From Albula goreensis (Eukaryota; Chordata; Actinopteri; Albuliformes; Albulidae): a DNA stretch of 64,000 nt. Positions within the stretch are counted from its first letter, which is position 1. Each line of letters opens with the position of its first letter. The translations under genes were made by a program, and so were the position numbers. The notes under the pieces were generated by a model. It made no database searches, had not been told where the DNA came from, and saw only the letters and a list, made by a program, of their open reading frames with translations. The stretch lies in NCBI GenBank assembly GCA_022829145.1, contig CM040750.1, positions 4,903,001-4,967,000 on the forward strand. The letters are read 5' to 3'. This document shows positions 23,401 through 35,590 of the stretch, piece after piece.

Positions 23401-24879
23401 CAAATCCTGCCTTTCATGGCATCAATTTCCTGCTTGAACATGCTTAATTGTCATTAAATATGTGAAATAAGTCAAATTTGATTTTGTAGCAGTGGGTTCC
23501 ATAAAAACTGAAAGAAATAATGCATGCTTTTCCTCACCCAAGGTAAACTGTTCTAAGTGTTAACAGCCCCACCCCAGCAGTCCTCTCACACAGACTCCCA
23601 CTATGCTGTACTCTAATCTATGGGATGACAAACATCACCATTTTCCATGCTACAGAGCCAACACATTCTGCTTATTCTGCAAGAGGAACTCAATGTGAAC
23701 ATGTGCTAGGTTCACAAACCTGCAGGTGCCTGTCTGTCCAGGAGAGGATGTTATAGAGCAATGAGGTTGACGATTTAACTTCCTTATCCTACTCTTGTCT
23801 CAGTAAAGGCTAAGCTAATTGTTTCCTTGATGTGTTGACCTCCAACCATAGCTGACAATGGCTATGGACTTGACCATTTCGTGACACATTGCGACAGCGT
23901 AGACATGGGTAGCAACATGGGGGTCACCTATGGGAAAGTGTCCCTTTCGGTTTATAAGAAAATGTTATGATGACAATCAGATCAGTGTTAAGCAAGAAGC
24001 TTAAAATAAATCAATCCGTTTTTGACCTTACTCCAAAGAGAGTCTGAGCACTTCAGTGCTTTGGCTGAACACCAATTGTGTGAGCATCTTTGTTGTACAA
24101 AAATTTTACTGACTGACTGAAATAATACAGTTTCTGTAAAGTGGATCATTTGTTTTCATCCTTTCAAGGAAATCATTCTCAGGAAAAAAACATACTCTAT
24201 TTCCCATCTCCAATCACATTCATGAACAAACAGCTTCTACAAAGGTGTGCTGGGGGCATTAGCTCAGATTCATTCACTAATAATATAGGCACTGTTTTAT
24301 TGTCAGTAGTTTTTCAACCGTCCCCCCCAGTCATAAGGGGGTCACAGTCTTGCACAGACTCAGCAATAGAGCTTATATCTCGTTACCTCAGCCCTTTCAC
24401 TAGGCCTTCTGTGCTGATTCAAAGACACACGTCACTAGGAACAATGTACTCTGTTATACAAACCCCCAATGGAAACAGGATGCTGCCTTATCGCAGACTG
24501 CCTGGAAAAAAAAAACAGCTAATACCTCAATAACCAGAGCAGAGTCTTCCAGAACAAACCTTCAAAGCGGACATCTCAAGTTTTTTTCCTTTAAAAAAGA
24601 GAGCATCTTGATCAGTCAGCTAGTACCATCAAAAAACAAAAACAGAAATACAACTTCAAGTCTAGCAAAGGATAAGGAGACAAGCGTTAACAAAAAAAAA
24701 CCCAGAAAGAAAAGCTGTCGTCCAAATGAGTGAATTCAAATAGTGTCAAATGAAGAAGGAAGCATTTATGGTCAAACAGCTTAGCGATATTTTTTTCTTT
24801 CATCACAAGCGCAAGTCCAAAAATAGCTCTGACAAAACAACACATTTCATTCATAAAAAGACACCCCTCCCCGCCCCCC
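20441..24879. other. No gene recognised (4.4 kb)
   Basis: I see no exon, RNA gene or named repeat. Several 'gctagctaac'-type AT/GC palindromic strings near 21820-22130 are common in fish intergenic DNA. The 131-codon frame at 20523-20918 and the 130-codon frame at 24141-24533 are unrecognised and probably chance. Confidence 0.45.
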
Positions 24880-25360
24880 CAATTCAGCCCGCCCATGAGG
24901 CCTTGTCTTCACAGTCTGAGAGACGGCGGGGGGAAGCAGAAGTGCTGTCATGTGACCAGCAGCCCAGCCTGCAGAGGAAGTGGTTGAAAGTTTGGCTTGT
25001 CAGAGGAGAGAGTGACATCATGTCACCCCCGTCAGCGTCGGTTCCAGTTCCTCGGTTTCAGGCAAAGTTGGAAAATACCAATGCAGGCGACGTCACGTGG
25101 TGGGTCTTCACTTTCCACAGGCCCCCCCTTCCCCCACTGCGTCCCTGTGAGCGTCAGCCCGTGCGCGTTTGTGAGCAACAGAAAGAAGCCACCAGCTGCC
25201 TCTCGTGCTGCCCACGCATTGTGCCGTTACAGAGAACAACTTTCCAACCTTCACAATGCCAGCCAAAATGCTGGCGACTAGTGCCCTGCCTGCCTGCTGC
25301 CTGCTGCGTGTTGACAACATCCACGATGCATACACATGTTTGGAAAATGGCCAGACCATG
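24880..25360. other. GC-richer block with chance open frames
   Basis: A 231-codon plus-strand frame spans 24750-25445 and overlaps 95- and 126-codon frames in other phases. It translates through the following 27-nt T run into polyphenylalanine and has no domain I recognise. The openness in several frames is better explained by locally higher GC than by coding. Confidence 0.4.
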
Positions 25361-25387
25361 TTTTTTTTTTTTTTTTTTTTTTTTTTT
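25361..25387 (+). repeat. T27 homopolymer
   Basis: Twenty-seven consecutive Ts. It could be the reversed poly(A) tail of a minus-strand retroposed sequence, but the adjacent DNA at 25388-25450 does not resemble a SINE or LINE that I know. Confidence 0.95.
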
Positions 25388-27723
25388 GGGGGCATTGTAT
25401 TTTTTGGGCCTCAGGTTTCGCATGTCAGAGCCTCACTCAGGGTAATGGAGAATGGGACTAAACCCATAACCACAGGGTACCACTTACTCCAAAATTCTGA
25501 GTGCTGTCAGTTTTTACAAGAAAGATCTCTTTTCACCTATCTTCAGAAGAAAGAAAAATTTCTTTCAATCGATTATACAGTCTAGGAACTGTATAATGTA
25601 CTGTGAAAATGAACTGTACTAATGAACTAATGAACTGTACAATAAGAACCAGTACTGATATTTGTTTAACATTTTTAGGGATCTAAAAGTAATTTTACTT
25701 CAAATATGTATTTGATGTTTGCCTGACCCACAGCATGCAACCAAGCCACAGAAATGACATCTTAAGCAGCTGGGCAATGATCTGGGGGCTTCAGGTCTGA
25801 ACTCTCTCACTTCTCTTTTCAATATAAATTAGGCCTTCCCTACTTAGAACACAACAGGGTGAAGGAACAGTATTTCTGTCCACAGCACCCTATACATGGT
25901 AAACAGAGAGCATCCATTTACTGACGGCGAAGTGTGTCTTTCCACCACACAAACACACCCACGCAGGCCCTCCTACGTGTGTACGTCTGCACACCGGCCA
26001 AGTAATCCCACACTATCTGGTTTCAACCATAGGCCCACATCCCTGCTTTCAGTGGAATAGCAGCTCACAAATCCTCAGCATGTGTCATCGGCAGCCATAC
26101 GCTGCGATAAGCACCGATATAGCCACACACTTAGGAGGATCATAGAAAATAATTGAAACAAAAAATAAAACAAGACTGTTTATCAAATGTTAGGTGGCTA
26201 GGCTATCCATTGCCTCTGGAACTGCTTCAGTCACTCATGGAATGCTGTCATAGAAGCTTTGATCAGCTCCTAGTCACATATTCCACTATTCTTCTAAACA
26301 GAGTCCAGCAAATGAAAGAGGTGGAAATCTTCTCTACCCCCAGAACTGAGGCTCATTAATAATTACAGTAGTGTTGTTTGTGACGTTATTGGAAATATGG
26401 GGTGTGGGGGTATGGATGGGGGTTTTATTGTTTTGGATTTTGGGATCATCTTTAGGGAGCAGTTTTTGCAATGTAAGGTACCCTTAATCACCTTATAAGG
26501 CTTTATAGTCCTTAGCTGTAATTCTGCCATGCAGACTAATAACTGGACACAATGACTCCTGCAAAATGGTTGCCTATGTTGTAATAGATCCTTCACGGTG
26601 TTTAACAATTTGATACAGGCAATGTAGTTCGAAGCCTTCCTTTGGCCTTCTCCATTATCATCGAGATAAAAAGAAAAAGAGAAGGAAGATTCATCACACT
26701 ACACTACTTTTTTCCACTGCTTGGAAGTTCAGGGTCCTTATTTGTCAACAATGAGTAAAAAGTGTTCTAAATTGATTCTTACCTATGACATTTTGAATAA
26801 GGCACAGGAAAATTGGTACATATGCATACCGCCAAAATTTGGCGGAAACACTGTTGGAATAATGTCACATTGGAGCAGATGAAAAATGCTGCAATGAATT
26901 GTGCCTCATCTGAAAATGAATTATTATTATTAGATAGTGATTGACTCAAAGTCGGCACAAAGAAGAAAGTCGTACCTCCAAACATTTCGTCTTAACAAAT
27001 CCACATTTTCAAATCGAATATGCTTTGAAATCAAATGTACTTCTGATTGGCCCAGCCCTATGCCACCCAAAAGGAGGGAGTATCAACACCCTCAATGGCA
27101 TATGTCGTGTACCAAGTCGTCTCATATAACTAGATAAGAAAAGATGCTGTATTTATTTAGAAGCCATTCCTATTCGCATCTTCAGTTGCTCACTTCTCCC
27201 TATTTGGGCACTGACACTTCATACAAAAAATATGTGGATGTTGACATCATATGAACGATTGCATCTTGTCTGGTCACTATGCTTTACTAGCAGTTTCCCC
27301 TTTCTATAGTTATGTTTTGTGTTTAAGCTATGAGTAATTTTTATGACGCAAGTTTAAAAAGCGGTAAATACAACACACTGCTTTGAAATGACTGTATGAA
27401 TGATTTCCATGCAGATTTTGATGTATGTGTATGCAATATCAATCTTGTGAGGCTCACAACATACGGGTTTCATCCTGTTATACTTAATTTTGACATTGTT
27501 TCCCTACACAAATAACTGATTTTGTTGTTTCTGTGACTGAGAAACAAGTTGTGCAGCACCAACTTTTCCTCTTTCAAAATCTGCTGGATCACTCTTTAAA
27601 AACCCACATATTAAAATGCTGGTATTAGAATGTCTTTTGTCAGCAGGAATATATTCCTAAATAATATTGACATTGACTCTTTTTTAAATTGCATGTCCTT
27701 TTAATGTTTCTGTTCTTCGTATG
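25388..27723. other. No gene recognised
   Basis: This is AT-rich unique-looking DNA. No repeat family is identified. Confidence 0.5.
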
Positions 27724-27776
27724 TACACACACACACCCACACACACATACGCATGCACGCACGCACACAAGCACAT
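27724..27776. repeat. Degenerate CA-rich microsatellite
   Basis: Interrupted (CA)n with gcacgcacgc units. Low complexity. Confidence 0.85.
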
Positions 27777-30700
27777 ATAAAATGTGTTTGTGGCTTTAAT
27801 AATCAATAATAAGAATATATTATCTCATGTTCACAGACGTACACAGAGTTAACTCGAGTGCATGGGTGGGAAGGTGCATGTGTGAACGTCAGAGAGCTCC
27901 TGCAGCATATACACACTGAAAGAGGCCTATAAATAAATAACAGGCATGAATGCATGCATTTTCACTTCTGTTTAATATACAATACTCTCCCAAATGAGGA
28001 TCTCTTTTACTAAAGAAACCTGTGATTGAAACAAAGTGGGCGAACTCTACTGCTGAAGCCTGGGAACTTCCCTTACAGTCAGGTAGACAGTCAGGTGTTA
28101 AGTTTGACTTCGGGTCATGTGGTTTTGTACCCAAGCCCATGTGACCTGAAGTTACGCACTGAGTTATGCACAAAACTTTGTATACCTGGGCCTTTTTTTG
28201 ATTGTGGACCAGTCCATTAAAAATCACTGTTAAGGAACATGTCAAGAAAACGAGTCTACAATTTTTTGGTTGATACAATTTATTTTGATGAACATAATAT
28301 TTATTATGAATTTTTACTGACTTAAGAATATATTTGACTTGAAACAGAAATAAACTTCCAGTGGATTTATTCAAGGTGCAAATCACTCCCATTCTTTTTC
28401 TTGCATCTTGCTTAATGAAGTCAATGTAATCATGAACAAATGGAATGTTTGATTTGAAATCATTAAACAGTAACTGGCACCGAAGAACATGATTTTCTGT
28501 CAGTGTTCATCCTCTTGTCAGGTGTCTAGGGTCGAATGTACAAACCCACAGAGACCGGACAAACTACAGAAAACAAGCAATCACATCTACACAGGAAATA
28601 ATGAAGGATGAGATCGTCACTGTAACTTTCTAGGCATACAATATGCACATACAAAAGGATGGGCGAGATATGAACCACGAAAAGGAAAAATATCTCATAC
28701 AGTTTAATGCTCCCAAGATAAAATTTATTGGCAACAAAAACATTTATCTTGAGAGCATGATCACTGTGTGTGGGGCACTTTTCCTTTTTTGAGATCTTCA
28801 CTATGCAGCTCCTGCATCTCTTGTGCTTATGATTCACATGATGAGAATGTACTTCACCGACCTCCAACACTGCTATGGCCACAGCAAAAGGGACCAGGCT
28901 TTTTCAGTGAGGTCAAAGACAGAATCGTTTATTATAACGCTCTGAAATGGATCCAGAGCCTTTTGAGAAGTTCTTTTGAGAATATTGCCATACAGCTTTC
29001 ATATTTATTTATCTATATTTGTGTACTTTCTTACACAACATAATTTAATGTTGATTACTGTCTTGCATACCACAGACATGGCAAACCAAACAAGAATGGC
29101 CTCTGTTCTTATACAACTTTTTTACTCCTTTTTATTGCGACAAGAGAGAATTTATCAATTCAAGGCTTTGGTTTACTGTATTAACAACATTTCACTGAGG
29201 AATTTTGAACCCTGCTGGCTCATATTTTTGTATAGTTCTCTATATATAGTCATTGAGACAGAAATAAAATTTCAGTTTTATCCTCTACCTGATACTCACC
29301 TGAGATTTGAGTGCACGCTTCTTTACAGCAGAGAAACCCTCTCTATGCCATTAGCAGTGGTTAGACATGTCTTTGCTGAGGTTGTACATCTCCCAAGCAT
29401 ATCTGGGGCATTGTTAAGAACAACAATCACCTCAAAAGCCATCGATAGCAATCAGGCAGCACTGCCCGCTCCATCCCCCGGGCCTCTGCGGCTCCCGGTG
29501 GCAGGCCCTCTGGAATGGCTAATGGACAGACTCACTCACAGTTACAAGAGGAACCCTTTCTGAAGCGTGGCGAGTATTGTCCAGTTGAGAGAAAATAAAT
29601 CCAAAAAAAGAGGTTAGAACCCCCATCCCACCCCCTTTTTATTTTTATTGCTTTCTTTTCTTCACTGTCTCCTGATATGACGAGTGAAAATAGGTCAGAC
29701 AGGAGGAGTCACACTTTCCCTCCTGCAGGCTGCTGTTCGTAGCCCCCCAATGCTAGCTGCCCCTCCTCCCCTCCCAAACAGCATTAAAATTAGTGTTAAT
29801 CCTAAGAAGTCTCAGAATGTATACACAGTCCAGAGTCTCTATGCCCAGCAAACCCAATGTTGTGGCATACATCAAGTTATACCAATGCCATCCAAGAGGT
29901 CGGGTGCTGATGCCATTTGACTGGTTCACATCCAACAAAAGCAGAAGCTGTCTACTGGGAGCTTCTTTTGGCTGGTGTACAGGCTGCCAGCTTTGGCATC
30001 GGGACAGCATAATTTCCCTTCTCATTGGTCCAGGAGAGCAACTATGGGCCATGGAGGACCCCCCCAAGTCTCTGGAGTCAAATGAAACATGGAAAGAGTC
30101 AGGCATACATACACTTTTTCCTCATAATTTAAGACAAATAATGTATGTTTGGCTAGCTTGATGAATTTGTCATGTGCCTTCTACTTTGGACCTTACAAAT
30201 GAACAGCACCGTCTGGTAAACTGGTGTGTCAGTTACAGACGCTTCTTTGATTTGTGTGTATGTGTGGAAATTTTTTTCCATGTTGGACCATTAGCTGGCT
30301 GAAATCGCTTATAAAGAGGGATTGCAACAGGATTTCTTTCTCTGCTCAGCATGGTGAACTATTGCATGCAATTTGTTAGAGGAAGCTTACTTTATGTTGC
30401 TTGTTTTCTTGGATATCATAAGACTGAATTTTTTCGGACGGCAGCACTCACAAAATGCATGCTTGTGATTGGTTCCAACAAGGTAACAGCTGCCAGGTAA
30501 AAGACATTGATATAAAACGCTTTGCGAGTGGACAATGTAAACTGAACTTTGGGACGATGTATGTCATTGCATAATCCTTACATTTATTAATGGACATGCC
30601 CAGCATTCATGTGTAATGTTTAATAAGGGGTGATATCAAAAAAAAACTGTGAAGAGGTGTTTTGTGCATACATATTGTTTAGTTATATTGTCAAATCAGC

Positions 30701-31232
30701 TTGCAGAAATATTGTGTCACATTTTATGTAAGGTGTTCTATTCAGCTGCATACTGCTGGTACTGCATATTTTTTTCAATAACAGGTAGTTTATGCTTTGT
30801 GACACCGACTTTAGGCAGACTGTTAGACAGTGCAGTATAGTGCTATAACATTCCTTTTGACTGGGACAATACCTCAAACCATGAACCAGAGTCCTGTGGG
30901 CGCTCCCAAAGCCATACACTGGGAACCTGGAGGAGCAGGTTCATACTTAAAAAATGGATGTGCTCCAAGATTGCTTAAATGACTCATTGACTCTTCAAAG
31001 ACAGATTCTATAACAATGTACACACAACAATAAGCCTCTCACTACTGGTCATTCTGTGTCATGGGCTGTCCCAAGCACATCAACCCCACATGCAGGGACT
31101 CCAGCAGCACTTTCTATCCTAGTGAGGCCTACCCGCACCAATTTGCAAGGGGGGCTCACATGTTCCAAGGGGTTACCCCATTACTTATGACTGTGCTGAT
31201 GCCTAGGCTCCTCTGATGGGGACCACAGCACG
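27777..31232. other. No gene; a hairpin and a TATA/CCAAT cluster
   Basis: There is no recognisable exon. A wobble-tolerant 18-bp hairpin lies at 28105-28154. A CCAAT-type gattgg (30467-30472) stands about 40 bp upstream of a tataaaa box (30511-30517). The 195-codon frame at 28976-29563 is unrecognised. Confidence 0.45.
28105..28154 (+). repeat. 18-bp imperfect hairpin, wobble-only mismatches
   Basis: The arms 28105-28122 (tgacttcgggtcatgtgg) and 28137-28154 (ccatgtgacctgaagtta) enclose a 14-nt loop. Every one of the four non-Watson-Crick positions would be a G.U pair if transcribed from the plus strand. This fits either an RNA stem or a DNA palindrome decayed by C-to-T changes. Confidence 0.7.
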
Positions 31233-34200
31233 TTGAGGTCCTCTTCACCCTTCACTGAACCTCAAGTAAACTTGCACTCCTCTTGTGGCACCACTGCTGG
31301 TGAAGCACAGGTCTCGGATGCAACTCTGCTTAGCACCATGTCCAGAGTATTGACTTCTCTGTTACACCAATCCAAGCAGGATCCACCTACTTTCTCTAAT
31401 CATGGGAAAACATCCCCAGAAGAGTGGCTGCGTGCTATGAACAGCTGCCGTACCCAGCTGCCTTTGTCTGACATGCAGATCCTTTATGAGGTGCTATGCT
31501 TTCTTGCAGGAGAGCCTAGCCATTGGTTTCAGGTGCTTAAACCACATGTAGTGACATGGTCTCACTTCTGTTCCAGAAGGTTTTCTTGCCTGCAGATAAT
31601 CAGGAGAGGATTTGGAGAGGCATTCAGGATCATGTTCAAGCCCCTGATGAGCCACTCCCCACTTTTGTAGCAAATATGCTTGGAGAATTTGGAAATCCCA
31701 GAAACCCACCCCTTGAATCAGAGCAAGTTGATATAATTTGTAAACGTGCCCTTGAGAAATACACTGTTGCCCTCTATGGCACGCCCATATCCACCATGGC
31801 TGACTGGCTACTGCGGGCTCATGAGCTACAAGCAGCCCTTGGCCCTCGTGAATACAAAATGCCATCAGTTCTTGCCAGCAAACCAGCTAAACCTGTTTAC
31901 TGTTACAGGTGTTGCTTGCCTGGCGTTACAGCCCACACCTGCCCCCAGTGCAATCCAGGTAACTCTCCAGGTCATCCCACAGAGGGGCTGTATGCTGCTG
32001 ACAGGCCCCCTTCCATGCCTCTAAGCAGCACAGAAGCTAATGTACTCTTGGCGGTGCACAGAGAAGGGTGCCGGACTAGGAAAACACCAGAGGGCGGGAG
32101 GATGTATCGCTGAGGCACCCCTCCCCCCAGGAAGTAGTTGAGCCACATCCTGTAGAGAGGCTCCACACAGCTCCTCACTTGGGACATATTGAAGACACAT
32201 CGTCCCCTGTCTTTTTGAATACCTGTTTCCACATCAACATAAAACTTAAAAACCACACAGTTGCAGCAACATTAGATACCGGGGCTGTATGGGCATCTGT
32301 ATGGGCAGCTCCTCTCCTTAGAATGGCTGACTCTGCCTCATGTGAACCCATTGGAACAGTCTGGTTGACAATTTCTTTCCAGTTTTTTCACCGTTTTGTA
32401 GTCTTACCACAGTTAGTAACGCCAGTAATACTGGGGATGGATTTCATGCTCCGGGCCGCAGTAAATATCCATGTTCCCAGCAGGACGGTAACCATTGGCA
32501 ACAAGGCTGGTCAGGGTGATGCAAGCTTTCTCTGGAAAGCGGATGGCCAGGATCTGCTGGAGGGGCCAGCACTAGCCAGTTTACAAACTGAAGACAGTGA
32601 AGCTGACTTAAAGGTGAGTGAGTCCTCCCTAGATGAAGACCAAAGAGAGAGGCTCCAGTCCCTTCTGGAGGATTTTCAAGAGCTGCTCAATGGTCATCTG
32701 AGCTACACAACAATAGTGGAACACTTTATCAACACTGTAAATGCCAAACTGGTCCACTTACCTCCCTATCGTGCGTCACCTCTAAAAAAGAAACTGATCG
32801 GGGAGCAGATTAACATGATGCTTAAAGAAGGAATAATTGAACCTGCGACAGGACCGTGGGCAGCACCAGTAGTCATCGTACCAAAACCATCAGGGGAAGC
32901 AAGGTTCTGTGTAGATTATTGTGCACTTTTCAAGAAATGCCATTTGGATTATGCAACAAGCTGGCCACTTTCCAAAGGCTTATGAACACCACCTTGTCAG
33001 GTCTGATATAAAAGTGCTGTGCCGTATATATGGGTAACATAGTCATTGCTTCGCCTACATTCAAACAGCATCTCCTCAACCTCCGTGAGGTGTTCTCCAA
33101 GCTACAGTCAGCTGGCCTGTCCCTGAAACTGGGGAAGTATCAGTTTTGTCAAATTCAATCAAATTCCTAGATCACTGAGTCACTTCACAAGGCATCCTCC
33201 TGGATGAGGGAAAGGCCAGGGCTGTGACTGAGTTTACCGTCCCCACTGATGAGAGACCAAGCTATTACCGTAGGTTTAAAGCACTATGTCAAACATGCAG
33301 ACCCATTCTTTGCACTGACACGACAGGACACCGTCTTTGGAATGAGAGATGTCAGGTGGCCATGAATTTACTGAAGAACCACCTCACAACATCACCTGTC
33401 CTGCATTTTCCTGACTTTCAATGCCCATTTCACATCCACACAGACACATGTGGGATTGGGAGCAGTGCTGATGCAGCCCAATGAGAATGGTCAGGAGGTT
33501 GCAATAGCTGACGCAAGCCATTCACTACTCAAAGCAGAGAACCATACTCAATACCAGAGAAGGAGCATTTGGGGTAATATGGGCACTCGAACACTTGAGA
33601 CCTTATATTGAGGGACTCCACGTCACTATCTACACCGATCACAGCAGCTTGAAGTGGCTCATGTCCTGGCCCAATTCCTCTGTGTGACTGTCAAGATGGA
33701 GTCTGCATCTTCAAGACTTGGATTTCAGTATCATTCAAAGACCAGGGGTGTGTAACAAGGTTCCAGATGTATTGTCCCAGAACCCCTTGCCAGAGATTGA
33801 TGGCCCCACTGATCTGCTACCCAGCTATGCTGTTATAGGGGAGCTACTAAGGAGCTTCTCCATTAGTTAGGAGAGCACCAAGAGTGGGATAGTGTTGAAG
33901 ACTTTGAAGACGGGTTTGCTGTAAATGACGGGCTGCTCTATTACAGAGACCCCACTGGAAGTTACACTTTGCACCCCTTAATGGAACTGAAATTATTTGC
34001 CCCTCAGTCAATCAGGGGGCTTATTCCCCAGTACTACCATGATCACCCCACGGCAGGACACCTAGGGATTGCAAAGACCTTAGCAAGGCTACGCCTTAGA
34101 TTCTTCTGGCCAAAAACGAGGAGGGACATGAAAATGTATGTGACGTTCTGTACTGTCCAACAACTAACTAAACCCTGTAAGAGGAAGCCTGCAGGCCTGC

Positions 34201-35590
34201 TGGTACCAATCCATGCAAATCAATCTTTGGAGTATGCAGGAGTTGATTTTGTAGGGCCATTACCATGTACTGCAGCTGGTAATGCATACATACTAATTTT
34301 TGTTAAATACTTCAGTTAGTGGTTGGAGGTAAGTGCAGTCCAGGAGGAGACAGCTCAGGCACTGGCCAGTGACATATTAGCCTGATGACTTAGTTCACGT
34401 GAAAACCCACCCCTGGTCTGATACAGTCGAGAACTTTACTGCCGAATTGGCACCGCTACACACTGGCCCTTACAAAATCATACAAAAACTGTCTGAAGTG
34501 AACTTTAGACTTGCGAGAGTTGACAACAACCAGAATGTGGGGGTGGTGCTCTTTCATACCTGGGACACAGCTGAGCCCTATGGCAGAAGCCGCCTGCTAA
34601 GATGGACACTGATGACACTGATGTGGGTGGGCTCTCCTTGTACAATTTGACCAAGGGCAAGTATTGCCCTGCACTATGGCTGAGGAAGCTGACCCTACTG
34701 ACACTGATTTTGTTTGTGATCCAGCAACCCATTTGCAGATCCCCCATCACGCGTTGAATGTCGAGCTTGACTACAACGTCTATGACTCTCAAGACCCTTT
34801 AGCTGACATGGCTGACTCTGACCGTACCCCACCTCCAGCATATGATTACCATCAAAGGCCTAGGGTGCATCCAAGAATCACCTCAGACTGGGCTCCAAAC
34901 AGATGGACACACCAATATCATATTGATAAACTAAACAGGGAATAAGGTACCCTCTTTGGTTGTTAAGTGGATGTTTTAGGGGGTTCTGTACATTATAGGA
35001 AAATAGTTATGTATTCCCAGAAAGTGTTAAAGATAGTTCTGGTGTTCTGTATTGAGTCTCTTTCCTGATTTATGTACCTAGAAGAGCTGACAGGTTAATA
35101 TGACATGCAGAGTTGGAATTTATGCTTACTACTAAGGACATTTCTGCATTTTTCTAAGGGTTGAAAATGTGTACGCTGCATGACCCCTGAGTAATGGTTA
35201 TGACGTTTTCTTTAATACCTTTGATTTATAACAACATGCAACATGTTATGTCAGACTATATAAACTGTGGAATTTGCAAGTCTAACCATCATTTGTAGGA
35301 GGAGGAAACAAGTGGAGGAGGCAAAATTTAGTTTCCTACCCTTTGGGTAGGAACAGTGGAAGGAGGAGAGGACACATAGATACGTTTATGGGGCACGGAG
35401 GAAAGGAGGAGACAAGTGGAAGAAACGAGGAGACAAATGTGAGTATTGGAACACACCCCTGCTCTATTCACACATGGGCTCAATTGGACTTTACACAAAC
35501 TTTGTACTTGGGAGCTGGCAGGATAAAGTCTGTTTAATGTCCAGTGCAACTGATTCGGACATTTGCATTCTCACATACAGCTCCTCCGGG
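31233..35590 (+). mobile_element. Ty3/gypsy LTR retrotransposon fossil (broken)
   Basis: A plus-strand Ty3/gypsy (Metaviridae-like) element whose parts lie in the usual order. Gag-like sequence with a C-X2-C zinc-knuckle-type region lies at about 31233-32110. An aspartic protease with an LDTGA signature is near 32270-32450. The reverse-transcriptase start (PPYRASP ... GIIEPATGPWAAPVV) is at about 32740-32990 with further RT remnants to about 33200. RNase H-like sequence spans about 33220-33790. The integrase zinc-binding and core start (HPTAGHLG, VDFVGPLP) lie at about 34020-34320, with integrase C-terminal sequence at about 34440-34590. A possible 3' LTR spans roughly 34976-35590, with a tatataa box near 35260 and a late aataaag-like signal. 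No matching 5' LTR is seen upstream. The element is broken, with at least about half a dozen breaks, which points to an old, inactive insertion. Domain order (RNase H before integrase) excludes Ty1/copia. Confidence 0.9.
35333..35353 (+). repeat. 9-bp hairpin inside the possible 3' LTR
   Basis: The arms ttcctaccc and gggtaggaa pair around a 3-nt loop, about 75 bp after the TATA-like box. Hairpins near the transcription start and poly(A) region are common in LTRs, but no function can be assigned here. Confidence 0.7.

Noticed and set aside
24750-25445. 231-codon plus-strand open frame, the longest outside the gypsy element
   Set aside because: It has no recognisable domain, runs through a 27-nt T run into polyphenylalanine, and overlaps long frames in other phases in GC-richer DNA. 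All of this suggests chance.
28976-29563. 195-codon plus-strand open frame
   Set aside because: The composition is that of translated AT-rich non-coding DNA (Leu/Ile/Tyr/Ser), and no family was recognised.
35291-35450. Purine-rich stretch as a polypurine tract before the 3' LTR
   Set aside because: It lies after the TATA-like box of the presumed LTR, so it cannot serve as the tract that precedes that LTR.
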